Below, piece after piece: positions 1 to 7,678 of a stretch of 48,407 nt of DNA; position 1 is the stretch's first letter, and the number at the start of each line of letters is the position of its first letter. The notes beneath the pieces were generated by a model. That model ran no database searches, was not told the DNA's origin, and was given only the letters and a program-made list of their open reading frames with translations. The position numbers were made by a program, and so were the translations under genes. Origin of the DNA: Clostridia bacterium (GTDB lineage Bacteria > Bacillota > Clostridia > Oscillospirales > CAG-272); contig JAFWAA010000023.1 in assembly GCA_017507905.1 (NCBI GenBank), forward strand, positions 1 through 48,407, read 5' to 3'.

Positions 1-348
1 CCCGAGCTGAACGGCAAGCTGATCGGTTCCGCTCAGCGCGTTCCCGTTCCCACGGGCTCTACCACTCTGCTCGTTGCTGTTGTTAAGGGTAAGGACATCA
101 CCAAGGAGGGCATCAACGCCGCAATGAAGGCAGCTTCCTCCGATTCCTTCGGCTACACCGAGGAGCAGCTGGTTTCCTCCGATATCATCGGCATCACCTA
201 CGGCTCTCTCTTCGATGCAACCCAGACCATGGTTGCAAAGATCGACGAGGACACCTACCAGGTTCAGGTCGTTTCTTGGTACGACAACGAGAACTCCTAC
301 ACCAGCCAGATGGTTCGCACCATCAAGTACTTCGCAGAGCTGGCTTAA
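1..348 (+). CDS. gap: Glyceraldehyde-3-phosphate dehydrogenase, C-terminal part (5' end outside window)
   Basis: This is the last 115 codons of the NAD-dependent glycolytic enzyme that oxidises and phosphorylates glyceraldehyde-3-phosphate in the cytoplasm. The visible part is the end of the catalytic domain: a [12 protein letters not shown] stretch, a [13 protein letters not shown] segment and the family's C-terminal [13 protein letters not shown] signature, finishing near YFAELA. The catalytic cysteine lies upstream of the window. Codon use is strongly biased (many ...C-ending codons), as expected for a highly expressed gene. A strong terminator follows 17 nt after the stop, so this is the end of its transcription unit. 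Confidence 0.97.
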   Translation, partial: PELNGKLIGSAQRVPVPTGSTTLLVAVVKGKDITKEGINAAMKAASSDSFGYTEEQLVSSDIIGITYGSLFDATQTMVAKIDEDTYQVQVVSWYDNENSYTSQMVRTIKYFAELA

Positions 349-365
349 TCTGCAAAACAAAAACG

Positions 366-398
366 GGGAGAAGGCAAACGCCTTCTCCCTTTTTTTTT
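366..398 (+). terminator. Rho-independent terminator of gap
   Basis: A perfect 10-bp stem (366-375 with 380-389) closes an AAAC tetraloop and is followed by nine T residues (390-398), 17 nt after the gap stop codon. Confidence 0.95.
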
Positions 399-433
399 GC
401 GGGACGGAAAAACGGAACGGGAAAGAAAAAAAG

Positions 434-471
434 AAGATAGGGACTTCCGTTTCGCGGGAAGTCCCTATCTT
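434..471 (-). terminator. Rho-independent terminator of the DUF177-rpmF operon
   Basis: A 15-bp perfect stem (434-448 with 457-471) lies just downstream of rpmF. Read on the minus strand it is followed by a T-rich tract (complement of 419-433), so it works for the leftward operon rather than for gap. Confidence 0.9.
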
Positions 472-498
472 GCCATTTCGGTTGCGGTCGCGGAAGGA

Positions 499-693
499 TC
501 AAGCATCCTTCTTGACGTCCAGAACCTGCTTGCCGTTATAGAAGCCGCACACCTTGCAGACGCAGTGATTCTTTACGAATGCGTCACATGCAGGGTTGGA
601 GCACTTTGCCATACCGGGCATAGAGAGCTTGCTGTTGTTGGAGCGTCTCTTGTCTCTGCGGGCTTTCGATACTTTTTTCTTTGGTACTGCCAT
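499..693 (-). CDS. rpmF: 50S ribosomal protein L32
   Basis: This is a 64-residue large-subunit ribosomal protein. The N-terminus MAVPKKKVSKARRDKR is the family signature (basic, rRNA-contacting), followed by SKLSMPGMAKCSNPAC and a second cysteine pair CVCKVC, which together form a zinc ribbon. The start is the ATG at 693, because AGGAGG sits a few bases upstream; an in-frame ATG eight codons earlier lacks such a site. The gene lies 27 nt downstream of the DUF177 gene on the same strand, the same pairing as ylbN-rpmF in Bacillus, and ends at its own terminator (434-471). Confidence 0.97.
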   Translation of the reverse strand: MAVPKKKVSKARRDKRRSNNSKLSMPGMAKCSNPACDAFVKNHCVCKVCGFYNGKQVLDVKKDA

Positions 694-720
694 GTCTACA
701 CCTCCTCTTGGGCACACATT

Positions 721-1257
721 TTAGTCTTGTGTGTTTTCGTTATCTTCCTCATTTTTGTCAAACAGCGTCTTCAGCACGGCAAGCCGCGGATCCGGATCCC
801 TCTCGGGGCAGCCGCAATCGCCAAGGCGCTTGGGCTTTCCGCATTTGGGACACAGGCCGGGGCAATCCTCCCGGCAGAGGATGCGCATGGGGAAGGACAA
901 AAGGATCTCCTCGCGGATCTCTTCGTCCAGATCGAGCGTGCCGTTTTCGATCACGGCGTACTCGTCCACATTCTCCTCCAGCTGCTCTTGGGTAAGAGTG
1001 CCCTCCGCAGCGACCGTCCGTTCGAGCTGAACGGCAAAGTCTCCGCTAACGGGCTCCAGACAACGGGCGCACTCGGTGTGATAGGAGAGAGCCGCCGTCA
1101 GGGTCAGGCGCATATAGCCTGCCTTGTCGGTAATGTCTCCAACCACGTGCGCGTCGCCGTCGAACTCCGCACCATCCGGAAGATCAGGTGTCAGCAGGTA
1201 ATCGATATGGATGTGATCCACCTCGCCTCGCAGCATGGGACGCATATCCAGGATCAC
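721..1257 (-). CDS. DUF177 (YceD/YlbN family) protein, GTG start
   Basis: This is a 178-residue DUF177 protein. The family is nearly always encoded next to rpmF and is linked to 23S rRNA or L32 biogenesis; its biochemical role is not settled. Visible features are ILDMRPMLRGEV at the N-terminus, the conserved ECARCLEPV motif, an acidic middle, and a C-terminal CREDCPGLCPKCG cluster typical of Bacillota members. The start is placed at GTG 1257 because GGAGG lies 9 nt upstream; upstream in-frame ATGs (at 1284 and 1296) would put that site inside the gene. It is driven by the promoter at 1302-1330. Confidence 0.9.
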   Translation of the reverse strand: MILDMRPMLRGEVDHIHIDYLLTPDLPDGAEFDGDAHVVGDITDKAGYMRLTLTAALSYHTECARCLEPVSGDFAVQLERTVAAEGTLTQEQLEENVDEYAVIENGTLDLDEEIREEILLSFPMRILCREDCPGLCPKCGKPKRLGDCGCPERDPDPRLAVLKTLFDKNEEDNENTQD

Positions 1258-1301
1258 GGTTACCCACCTCCATTTGGTTGACATAAAATGCGACAATACT
1301 T

Positions 1302-1330
1302 ATTATACCTACTTTCCCCCATTTTGTCAA
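1302..1330 (-). promoter_or_regulatory. Sigma-A promoter for DUF177-rpmF
   Basis: On the minus strand there is a consensus -35 TTGACA (complement of 1325-1330), a 17-bp spacer and a consensus -10 TATAAT (complement of 1302-1307). Confidence 0.92.
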
Positions 1331-1435
1331 TAGCTTTTTTGCATTTTCCGCGCATTTTCCGTGCAATTTGCAAACTTTTCCTTGGCGGAGCGGAGCAATT
1401 GCGGACATTCCTCTGCTTTGTTGCGGATTTCTCGG

Positions 1436-1464
1436 TTGACAAAGAGGGCTCTGCGTGCTATAAT
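1436..1464 (+). promoter_or_regulatory. Sigma-A promoter for tmcAL
   Basis: TTGACA at 1436-1441, a 17-bp spacer, TATAAT at 1459-1464. It fires divergently from the DUF177 promoter about 105 bp away. Confidence 0.92.
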
Positions 1465-1505
1465 AAACCTGAAGAAATCATCGAGCGGAGGAGGCGAGGC
1501 TACCC

Positions 1506-2690
1506 ATGCGCAGTGCAGGCATGATCTGTGAATGCAATCCCTTGCACGAGGGGCATCTTCGCCTGCTTCGCAAGGCAGGATCGGACGGGGACGCGGCCGT
1601 GATCTGCGTGATGAGCGGCTGCTTTACGCAACGCGGCGAGGCGGCGATCCTTGAGCCGCGCGCACGCGCCGATGCCCTCCTTGCAAGCGGTGCTGACGCC
1701 GTGCTGGAGCTGCCCTTTCCCTATTCCTCCGCAGGCGCGGAATTTTTCGCCCGTGCGGGGGTGAGCATTCTCTCCCGACTGGGGGTAGAGGAGCTTTGGT
1801 TTGGCTCGGAGAGCGGAGATCTTGCTCTGCTTTGGGCCATGGCCGAGGAGGTCTCCTCCCCCGCCTTTCAAGAGGCCTATGCCGCAGGAGCGAGAGGGGC
1901 GGACGGAACGGCAAAGCATTTTTTTGCCCTGCTTGCCGAGCGAATGGGAAGGGAGAGTGAGACCTTGCCCAACGACATTCTCGCCGTCTCCTATCTGCGC
2001 GCGATCCGACAGCTTGACGCGAGCCTTGCGCCTCACGTTCTTTTGCGTGAGGGAAGTGCCTTTCACGAGACCGCGCTTGAGGAGGGGGTCGTCCCCTCGG
2101 CGAGTGCTTTGCGAAAGGGACTTCTGACCGACGGCCCTTCGGCAATTGATGCGCATTTGCCCCGTGAGAGCGCACGCGTGCTTCGCGAAATGCTGGAGGC
2201 AGGACGCGCTCCCGCCACGCTTTCCAACGCTGAGGCTTTCCTTTTAGGCTCGCTTCGCCGAGCGGATAAGGGCTCGCTTTCCGCGATCGCGGAGCTTTCG
2301 GGCGGACTTGGCGCACGTCTTGTGCAAAAGGCGGCCGAGGCCTGCACGCTTCGGGAGCTTCTTTCCGCTTGCGCGACCAAAAAATACACCAATGCCCGCA
2401 TTCTGCGCGGCATTCTCTTTGCCATGACCGGCGTTTTGCGCGAGGATCTTTGTCGGGAGCCTGCCTACGTGCGTCTGCTCGGCGCAACCGAAAAAGGGCG
2501 CGCCTTCCTCGGGCAGGCACGCCGCACGGGGGAGATCCCCCTCGTGACGCGGCAAAGCGATCTGCCAAGGACGCCCGAGGCACTCCGCCAGGCCGCGCTT
2601 GAGCGCGAGGCGCTATCGCTCTACGCCCTTTGTCTGCCCACGCCGACCTCCCCCGCCTTCTTTCTGCGGCAGAGGCCGATCCTGCGCTGA
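1506..2690 (+). CDS. tmcAL: tRNA(Met) cytidine acetate ligase (YlbM/TmcAL family)
   Basis: This 394-residue enzyme makes N4-acetylcytidine at the wobble position of elongator tRNA-Met, using acetate and ATP. The nucleotidyltransferase-like N-terminus carries GMICECNPLHEGHLRLL with an HxGH site at residues 14-17, followed by SGCFTQRGEAA and ADAVLELPFPYSSAGAE, all typical of YlbM. The C-terminal half holds the conserved SALRKGL and TKKYTNARILRGIL segments. Length matches the family (about 400 residues). An AGGAGG site lies 11 nt before the ATG. Its position next to DUF177-rpmF, divergently here, mirrors the ylbM-ylbN-rpmF neighbourhood of Bacillus. Confidence 0.9.
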   Translation: MRSAGMICECNPLHEGHLRLLRKAGSDGDAAVICVMSGCFTQRGEAAILEPRARADALLASGADAVLELPFPYSSAGAEFFARAGVSILSRLGVEELWFGSESGDLALLWAMAEEVSSPAFQEAYAAGARGADGTAKHFFALLAERMGRESETLPNDILAVSYLRAIRQLDASLAPHVLLREGSAFHETALEEGVVPSASALRKGLLTDGPSAIDAHLPRESARVLREMLEAGRAPATLSNAEAFLLGSLRRADKGSLSAIAELSGGLGARLVQKAAEACTLRELLSACATKKYTNARILRGILFAMTGVLREDLCREPAYVRLLGATEKGRAFLGQARRTGEIPLVTRQSDLPRTPEALRQAALEREALSLYALCLPTPTSPAFFLRQRPILR

Positions 2691-2859
2691 CGCCGAAAAA
2701 AGCGTCCGCGTACCGAAAAAAACAAAGCTTCTGCGGCGCGCGTCGGCTCCTTTTAGGCGCGCTCTGCATAAGATATAGAGTCACGGGTGACCTGCTTTAC
2801 CGCTCTATCCAAATCCAAAGCTGCTTATTGATTTTCACAAGAAACGAGGTTTATTGATC

Positions 2860-3582
2860 ATGCGTGTAATTGTTGTCAAGGATTACGATGCCATGAGCCG
2901 AGAGGCGTTTCGCCTCATGAAGGCAACGCTTACCGAAAAGAAGGACGCCGTGCTGGGTCTTGCCACGGGCTCTACGCCGATCGGACTGTATCGCGAGATG
3001 ATCGCGGACTACCGTGCGGGCGGAACGAGCTATCGCGACGTGCGCACCTTCAATCTGGACGAATACGTCGGGCTTGACGTCTCCTCTGATCAGAGCTACG
3101 TCTACTTCATGCGCAAAAATCTGTTTGACCATATCGACGTGCTCCCCGAGAACACGAACATCGAAAACGGCAAGGCGGAGGATCCCGAGGCGGAGTGCGC
3201 GCGCTACAACGCACTGCTCGCCGAGGCGGAGATCGATCTGCAGATCCTGGGCATCGGCTCCAACGGACACATCGCCTTCAACGAGCCGGGCACGCCCTTT
3301 GACTCGGTCACGCACGTGGTCGAGCTTGCCGAAAGCACCGTCAAGGATAATTCCCGTCTGTTCAAGAGCATCGACGAGGTACCAAGACGCGCCTTTACCA
3401 TGGGACTTGCCAACATCATGGCGGCAAAGAAGGTGGTGATCCTCGCCAACGGCGAAAACAAGGCACGGGCCGTATACGGGCTTTGCCGCGGCGAGATCAC
3501 CGAGCAGCTCCCCGCAAGCATTCTGCAGAAGCACCCCGACTGCACGCTGATCTGCGACGAGGCGGCGGCGAGCCTGCTTTGA
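2860..3582 (+). CDS. nagB: Glucosamine-6-phosphate deaminase
   Basis: This 240-residue isomerase/deaminase converts glucosamine-6-phosphate to fructose-6-phosphate and ammonia. Diagnostic motifs are LGLATGSTPIGLY (residues about 32-44), FNLDEYVGL and GIGSNGHIAFNEPG, the sugar-phosphate and catalytic segments of the NagB family. The start is ATG 2860; a TTG two codons upstream was passed over because GAGG at 2846-2849 fits the ATG better. The upstream gap (2691-2859) has no gene but contains a possible GTCAC/GTGAC hairpin near 2781. nagA follows 13 nt downstream, and a nucleotidyltransferase after that, so this is the first gene of an amino-sugar operon. Confidence 0.95.
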   Translation: MRVIVVKDYDAMSREAFRLMKATLTEKKDAVLGLATGSTPIGLYREMIADYRAGGTSYRDVRTFNLDEYVGLDVSSDQSYVYFMRKNLFDHIDVLPENTNIENGKAEDPEAECARYNALLAEAEIDLQILGIGSNGHIAFNEPGTPFDSVTHVVELAESTVKDNSRLFKSIDEVPRRAFTMGLANIMAAKKVVILANGENKARAVYGLCRGEITEQLPASILQKHPDCTLICDEAAASLL

Positions 3583-3595
3583 CGGAGATGACAAG

Positions 3596-4747
3596 ATGAA
3601 GACGTTCAAAAACGTTCTGTCCTACGTGGAAGGGCAGGGGATTATTCGCACGGATCTTTCCTTTGACGAGCGGATCGAGCGGATCGGACAGGGCACGTCC
3701 TGCGGGGACGTGATCGAGCTGCCCGAGGATGCGATCGTTCTTCCCGGCTTTATTGACGGGCATATTCACGGTGCGGGCGGCGCAGATGCGATGGACGGCA
3801 GCGTGGAGTCGCTTGCCCGCATCGCCAAAACGGTCGCCGAGGAGGGCACGACCTCCTTCCTCGCCACCACGATGACGCAGAGCCCCAAGGCCATCAAGGC
3901 CGCGTTGCATGCGGTCAAGACCTATCGCGAGGGGAAGCACACGGGGGCAAGACTGCTCGGCGTGCATCTGGAGGGCCCCTTTATCTCGCCCGAGCATAAG
4001 GGCGCACAGCCGCTTTCCTACGTGCAAAGCCCCGACGTTGGGGTCTTTGACGAATACAACGCCGCGAGCGGAAATTGTATTCGCACCGTAACGCTTGCTC
4101 CCGAGCGTGAGGGGGCGAGCGAGCTGATCGCGCACCTTGCGCGTCTTGGGATCCTTCCCTCGATCGGACACACGGGGGCAACGTACGCGGATATCGAGGG
4201 GGCCGTGCGCCTTGGCGCACGCTGCATCACGCATACCTACAACGCGCAGAGCGCGCTCCATCACCGCGAGATCGGCACGGTGGGCAGTGCCCTGCTGCTT
4301 GACGACCTTGCCTGCGAGCTGATCGCAGACACGGTGCACGTCAGCCCTCCCGCCATGCGTCTTCTGCTCAAGTGCAAGCCGCACGGCAAGCTGATCCTCG
4401 TCACCGACGCCATGCGCGCCAAGGGCCTTTTTGACGGGGAGAGCGAGCTTGGCGGACAGCGGGTGACCGTGAAGAACGGGCAGGCACGTCTTGCCGACGG
4501 CACGCTGGCGGGGAGCGTTCTCCGCATGAACGAGGCCGTTCGCAATATGGTGGAGGTCCTTGGGCTTTCGCTTACCGAGGCCTGCGATCTGGCCACGGCA
4601 AACCCGGCGGCCCTTTTGGGGATCGATCGGGAGACGGGCAGCATTCGCAAGGGAAAACGCGCCGATTTTGCGGTGCTGGACAGCCGCTTTGCGGTGATCT
4701 GCACGGTCTGCGGCGGCGAGATCGTTTATCAAAGAGAAAACCGTTAA
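3596..4747 (+). CDS. nagA: N-acetylglucosamine-6-phosphate deacetylase
   Basis: This 383-residue amidohydrolase removes acetate from GlcNAc-6-phosphate, feeding NagB. Visible metal and catalytic features are PGFIDGHIHG (HxH near residue 56), LEGPFISPEHKGA (metal-binding Glu), PSIGHTGA, HHREIG and LVTDAM (catalytic Asp). The segment that usually reads THLFNAM is THTYNAQS here; the histidine and asparagine are kept but the surrounding residues differ. The SD GGAGATG begins 4 nt after the nagB stop, so the two genes are probably co-translated. Confidence 0.94.
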   Translation: MKTFKNVLSYVEGQGIIRTDLSFDERIERIGQGTSCGDVIELPEDAIVLPGFIDGHIHGAGGADAMDGSVESLARIAKTVAEEGTTSFLATTMTQSPKAIKAALHAVKTYREGKHTGARLLGVHLEGPFISPEHKGAQPLSYVQSPDVGVFDEYNAASGNCIRTVTLAPEREGASELIAHLARLGILPSIGHTGATYADIEGAVRLGARCITHTYNAQSALHHREIGTVGSALLLDDLACELIADTVHVSPPAMRLLLKCKPHGKLILVTDAMRAKGLFDGESELGGQRVTVKNGQARLADGTLAGSVLRMNEAVRNMVEVLGLSLTEACDLATANPAALLGIDRETGSIRKGKRADFAVLDSRFAVICTVCGGEIVYQRENR

Positions 4748-4756
4748 GGAGAAGCT

Positions 4757-5611
4757 ATGGAAACAACGCTTGTGGTCATGGCGGCAGGCATGGGCAGTCG
4801 CTTTGGCGGACTGAAGCAGGCCGAGCCGATCACCGAGGACGGCAAGGGCATTCTGGATTTTTCGGTGTACGACGCCAAGCGTGCGGGATTTTCGCGCGTG
4901 GTCTTCATCCTTCGCGAGGACATGGCCGCGGATTTTCGGGCGCTCGTTGGCGATCGGATCGCCAAAAGCATTCCCGTGGATTACGTCATGCAGGACACGA
5001 GCCTGCTTCCCGCAGGACGAAAAAAGCCCTTTGGAACGGGGCATGCGATCTACTGCTGCCGCGACGCGGTAAAGGGTCCCTTTGCAATCATCAACGCGGA
5101 CGATTACTACGGCGCAAACGCGTTTGACGAGATGCAACGGTATCTTGCCACGGCTAAGGCAGGCGAATTTGCCATGACGGCCTTCCGCCTTGGCAACACG
5201 CTCAGCAAAAACGGCACGGTCTCCCGAGGCGTTTGCGAGCTGGAGGAGGGATACCTCAAGCGCGTCACGGAGGTGACGGGCATCTCTCCCGACGGCTCCT
5301 GCGAACGGGACGGCGCGCGCGTGACGCTTGCCGCGGATACGCCCGTTTCGATGAACCTCTGGGGCTTGACGCCGGATATCTTTTCGCTTTTGGAAGCGGA
5401 GTTTTCCGCCTTCCTCGAGCACGCGGATCTGCTGAAGGATGAGCTGTATATTCCCTCCGTGATCTCCCACGCCCTCGAATTGGGCAAGGCAACGGTCAAG
5501 GTGCTGCAAAGCGCCGACAAGTGGTACGGCATCACCTACCGCGAGGACCTGGCCGAGATCAAGGAGGCCATCGGCGAGTACCTGCGCGAGGGCCTTTACG
5601 AGGGGATCTGA
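4757..5611 (+). CDS. Sugar-phosphate nucleotidyltransferase-like protein
   Basis: This 284-residue protein has a GT-A type NTP-transferase fold. VVMAAGMGSRFGGLKQ at the N-terminus is the nucleotide-binding GxGxRxxxxxK loop, PFGTGHAIYCC follows the base-recognition position, and FAIINADDYYG is the metal-binding aspartate segment. The family normally couples a sugar-1-phosphate to a nucleotide. Ten nt after nagA with its own AAGGAG, it belongs to the amino-sugar operon, so a hexosamine-1-phosphate substrate is plausible but is only an inference. The terminator at 5645-5685 ends the operon. Confidence 0.8.
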   Translation: METTLVVMAAGMGSRFGGLKQAEPITEDGKGILDFSVYDAKRAGFSRVVFILREDMAADFRALVGDRIAKSIPVDYVMQDTSLLPAGRKKPFGTGHAIYCCRDAVKGPFAIINADDYYGANAFDEMQRYLATAKAGEFAMTAFRLGNTLSKNGTVSRGVCELEEGYLKRVTEVTGISPDGSCERDGARVTLAADTPVSMNLWGLTPDIFSLLEAEFSAFLEHADLLKDELYIPSVISHALELGKATVKVLQSADKWYGITYREDLAEIKEAIGEYLREGLYEGI

Positions 5612-5644
5612 CGAGGGCGTTGCACAATCGGACACGGACACAAG

Positions 5645-5685
5645 GAGCGAGGAGAAAGAGTGAGATCTTTCTCCCCGCTCTTTTT
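5645..5685 (+). terminator. Terminator of the nag operon
   Basis: A long hairpin: GAGCG and a 9-bp GGAGAAAGA stem close a GTGAGA loop and pair with 5666-5680. Five T residues follow. Confidence 0.9.
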
Positions 5686-5731
5686 CATGGAAAAGGCAAA
5701 ATTTTTCGTTTTGGATATCGGGGAGAAAAAC

Positions 5732-5760
5732 TTGACTTTTTTCGGGAAGTGTTGTATAAT
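5732..5760 (+). promoter_or_regulatory. Sigma-A promoter for miaB-ricA-mutS-mutL
   Basis: TTGACT at 5732-5737, a 17-bp spacer and TATAAT at 5755-5760, about 40 bp before the miaB start. Confidence 0.9.
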
Positions 5761-5800
5761 AAAGAGAAGATGAAAAAATGGGAAAGGGGAGTGTCTCGAG

Positions 5801-7216
5801 ATGAAACAGCAAACGGATCGTCCTGCGCTTTCTGCGGAATGCAAGGCCGCTATGGAGCGCGTACGGCGCGAGAACGAGGTTTTCCTTGCCGCAAACGGAC
5901 GCGCACCCCGCGTGTTCGTTCTGACCTTTGGCTGTCAGCAAAACGAGGCGGACAGCGAAAAGCTCCTGGGGCTTTCCCTTGCGATGGGATACGAGCAGAC
6001 CGACCTTCCTGATCAGGCCGAGCTGATCCTCGTCAACACCTGCGCCATCCGTGAGCACGCCGAGCAAAAGGCGCTCTCCACCGTTGGGCAGTACAAGCAC
6101 CTCAAGGCCAAAAATCCCGCGCTTCTGATCGGCGTTTGCGGCTGCATGGTCACGCAGGAGCATCGCAGTGAGGAGCTCAAGCGGCGTTACCCCTACGTTG
6201 ATTTCATTCTCGGCACGGCCTCCCAGCACCGCCTTCCGCAGGTGATCTGCAAGAGACGGGATGCGTCTCGCCGCGTCTTTGACCGTGAGGACATTTCTTC
6301 TCCCATGGAGGAGGGGATCCCGATCCGCCGCGCCAGCGGCTACCGCGCATGGGTCTCGATCATGTACGGGTGCAACAATTTTTGCTCCTACTGCATCGTG
6401 CCCTACGTCAGGGGACGGGAGCGAAGCCGCGATCCCCATGCGGTGATCGCCGAGGTGCGCGCGCTGGTGGCCGAGGGCTACCGCGACATCACGCTTCTCG
6501 GGCAGAACGTCAATTCCTACGGCAAGGACCGCGCGGACGGCTATGACTTTGCCGATCTTCTGCGCGAGCTGGATCGCATCGAGGGCGACTTCTGGCTTCG
6601 CTTTATGACCAGTCACCCGAAGGACGCAGGCCGCAAGCTGATCGACGTGATGGCGGAGTCGCGCCACGTGGCGCATCAGTTCCATCTGCCCCTGCAGTCG
6701 GGGAGCGACGGGATCCTCAAGGCCATGAACCGTCACTACGATACCGCGCGCTATCTTTCCATCGTGGATTATCTGCGCGAGCGCATTCCCGACGTGACTA
6801 TCACCTCGGACATCATCGTCGGCTTCCCGGGCGAGAGCGAGGAGGATTTTGAGGGCACGCTTGCGATTTTGCGCCGCGTGCGCTTCGATATGCTTTACTC
6901 CTTCATCTACTCCCCAAGAAAGGGAACGCCTGCCGCCGCGATGGAGCAAGTTCCGAGAGACGTGCAGGGCGCGCGCTTTGACCGTCTTCTGCAAACGCAG
7001 AACGCCATCGGCAAGGAGCAAAATCAGCCCCTTGTCGGTCGCACGCTCCGCGTGCTTTGCGACGGGGAGAGCAAGACCAACCCCGCCCTCTGCTCGGGAC
7101 GCACCGAGGGCAACAAGATCGTTTTCTTCGAGGCAGGACGTGAGCATACGGGACGCTTCGTCAACGTCCGCATCGACCGTGCCGACGCTTTTGCGCTCTA
7201 CGGCGAGCGGCAATAA
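5801..7216 (+). CDS. miaB: tRNA-2-methylthio-N6-dimethylallyladenosine synthase
   Basis: This 471-residue radical-SAM methylthiotransferase acts on A37 of tRNAs reading UNN codons. The N-terminal UPF0004 domain has three conserved cysteines (FGCQQNEADSE, NTCAIRE, GVCGCM) that hold the auxiliary Fe-S cluster. The radical-SAM site is YGCNNFCSYCIVPYVRGRE (CxxxCxxC). HLPLQSGSDGILKAMNRHY and DIIVGFPGESEEDF are typical of MiaB, and a TRAM domain lies at the C-terminus. GGAAAGGGGAG precedes the ATG. It leads an operon whose order (miaB, ricA, mutS, mutL) is conserved in Bacillota. Confidence 0.96.
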   Translation: MKQQTDRPALSAECKAAMERVRRENEVFLAANGRAPRVFVLTFGCQQNEADSEKLLGLSLAMGYEQTDLPDQAELILVNTCAIREHAEQKALSTVGQYKHLKAKNPALLIGVCGCMVTQEHRSEELKRRYPYVDFILGTASQHRLPQVICKRRDASRRVFDREDISSPMEEGIPIRRASGYRAWVSIMYGCNNFCSYCIVPYVRGRERSRDPHAVIAEVRALVAEGYRDITLLGQNVNSYGKDRADGYDFADLLRELDRIEGDFWLRFMTSHPKDAGRKLIDVMAESRHVAHQFHLPLQSGSDGILKAMNRHYDTARYLSIVDYLRERIPDVTITSDIIVGFPGESEEDFEGTLAILRRVRFDMLYSFIYSPRKGTPAAAMEQVPRDVQGARFDRLLQTQNAIGKEQNQPLVGRTLRVLCDGESKTNPALCSGRTEGNKIVFFEAGREHTGRFVNVRIDRADAFALYGERQ

Positions 7217-7258
7217 ACCGTTATCCTACCGATACAAGATACAGAGAGGAACAGTACC

Positions 7259-7645
7259 ATGGAAATTTTTGAACTGGCTGCCGAGCTTGGCAGAAAGCTG
7301 AAGGACGACAAGCGACTGATCGCGCTGGAGGAGGCAAAGAAGGCCTACGAGAGCGACCGCAGCCTGCAAAAGCTGATGATCGAATACGAGGTCCAGCAAA
7401 AGGCAATGCAGAACGAGGTGGCCAAGAGCGACCGCGATATGCAGATGATCGAGGCCATTCAGCGCCGCACGGACGAGCTTTACACGCTGATCACCGAGCA
7501 TCCCGTTTTTGCAGAGCTGAACCGCACGCAGAGCGAGGTCAACGAGCTGATGAATGCGGTCAACCAGACCATTATGACGCAGATCACGGGTGAGGAGCCC
7601 TCGGGTTGCACCCACAATTGCAGCACCTGCGGAGGCTGTCACTGA
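7259..7645 (+). CDS. ricA: YlbF/YmcA (RicA) family protein with a cysteine-rich tail
   Basis: This 128-residue, almost entirely helical protein of the YlbF/YmcA family lies between miaB and mutS, the position of ymcA (ricA) in Bacillus. There RicA, RicF and RicT form a complex carrying Fe-S clusters that influences RNase Y-dependent mRNA processing and sporulation. The N-terminal part (ELAAELGRKLKDDKRL ... LITEHPVFAELNRTQSE) fits the family. The last twelve residues, CTHNCSTCGGCH, supply four cysteines plus histidines suited to cluster or metal ligation. The partners are not in this window, so the role is inferred from family and synteny. Confidence 0.82.
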   Translation: MEIFELAAELGRKLKDDKRLIALEEAKKAYESDRSLQKLMIEYEVQQKAMQNEVAKSDRDMQMIEAIQRRTDELYTLITEHPVFAELNRTQSEVNELMNAVNQTIMTQITGEEPSGCTHNCSTCGGCH

Positions 7646-7678
7646 TTTTTTGAGCATCGAGGAAGGAGAGTCACGCTT

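Noticed and set aside
2854-2859. TTG start for nagB two codons upstream
   Set aside because: The ATG at 2860 is better spaced from GAGG and gives the standard NagB N-terminus.
3497-7213. A 1,238-codon open frame on the minus strand opposite nagA, the nucleotidyltransferase and miaB
   Set aside because: It is antisense to three well-supported genes, has no family motifs or ribosome site, and results from biased codon use in GC-rich genes.
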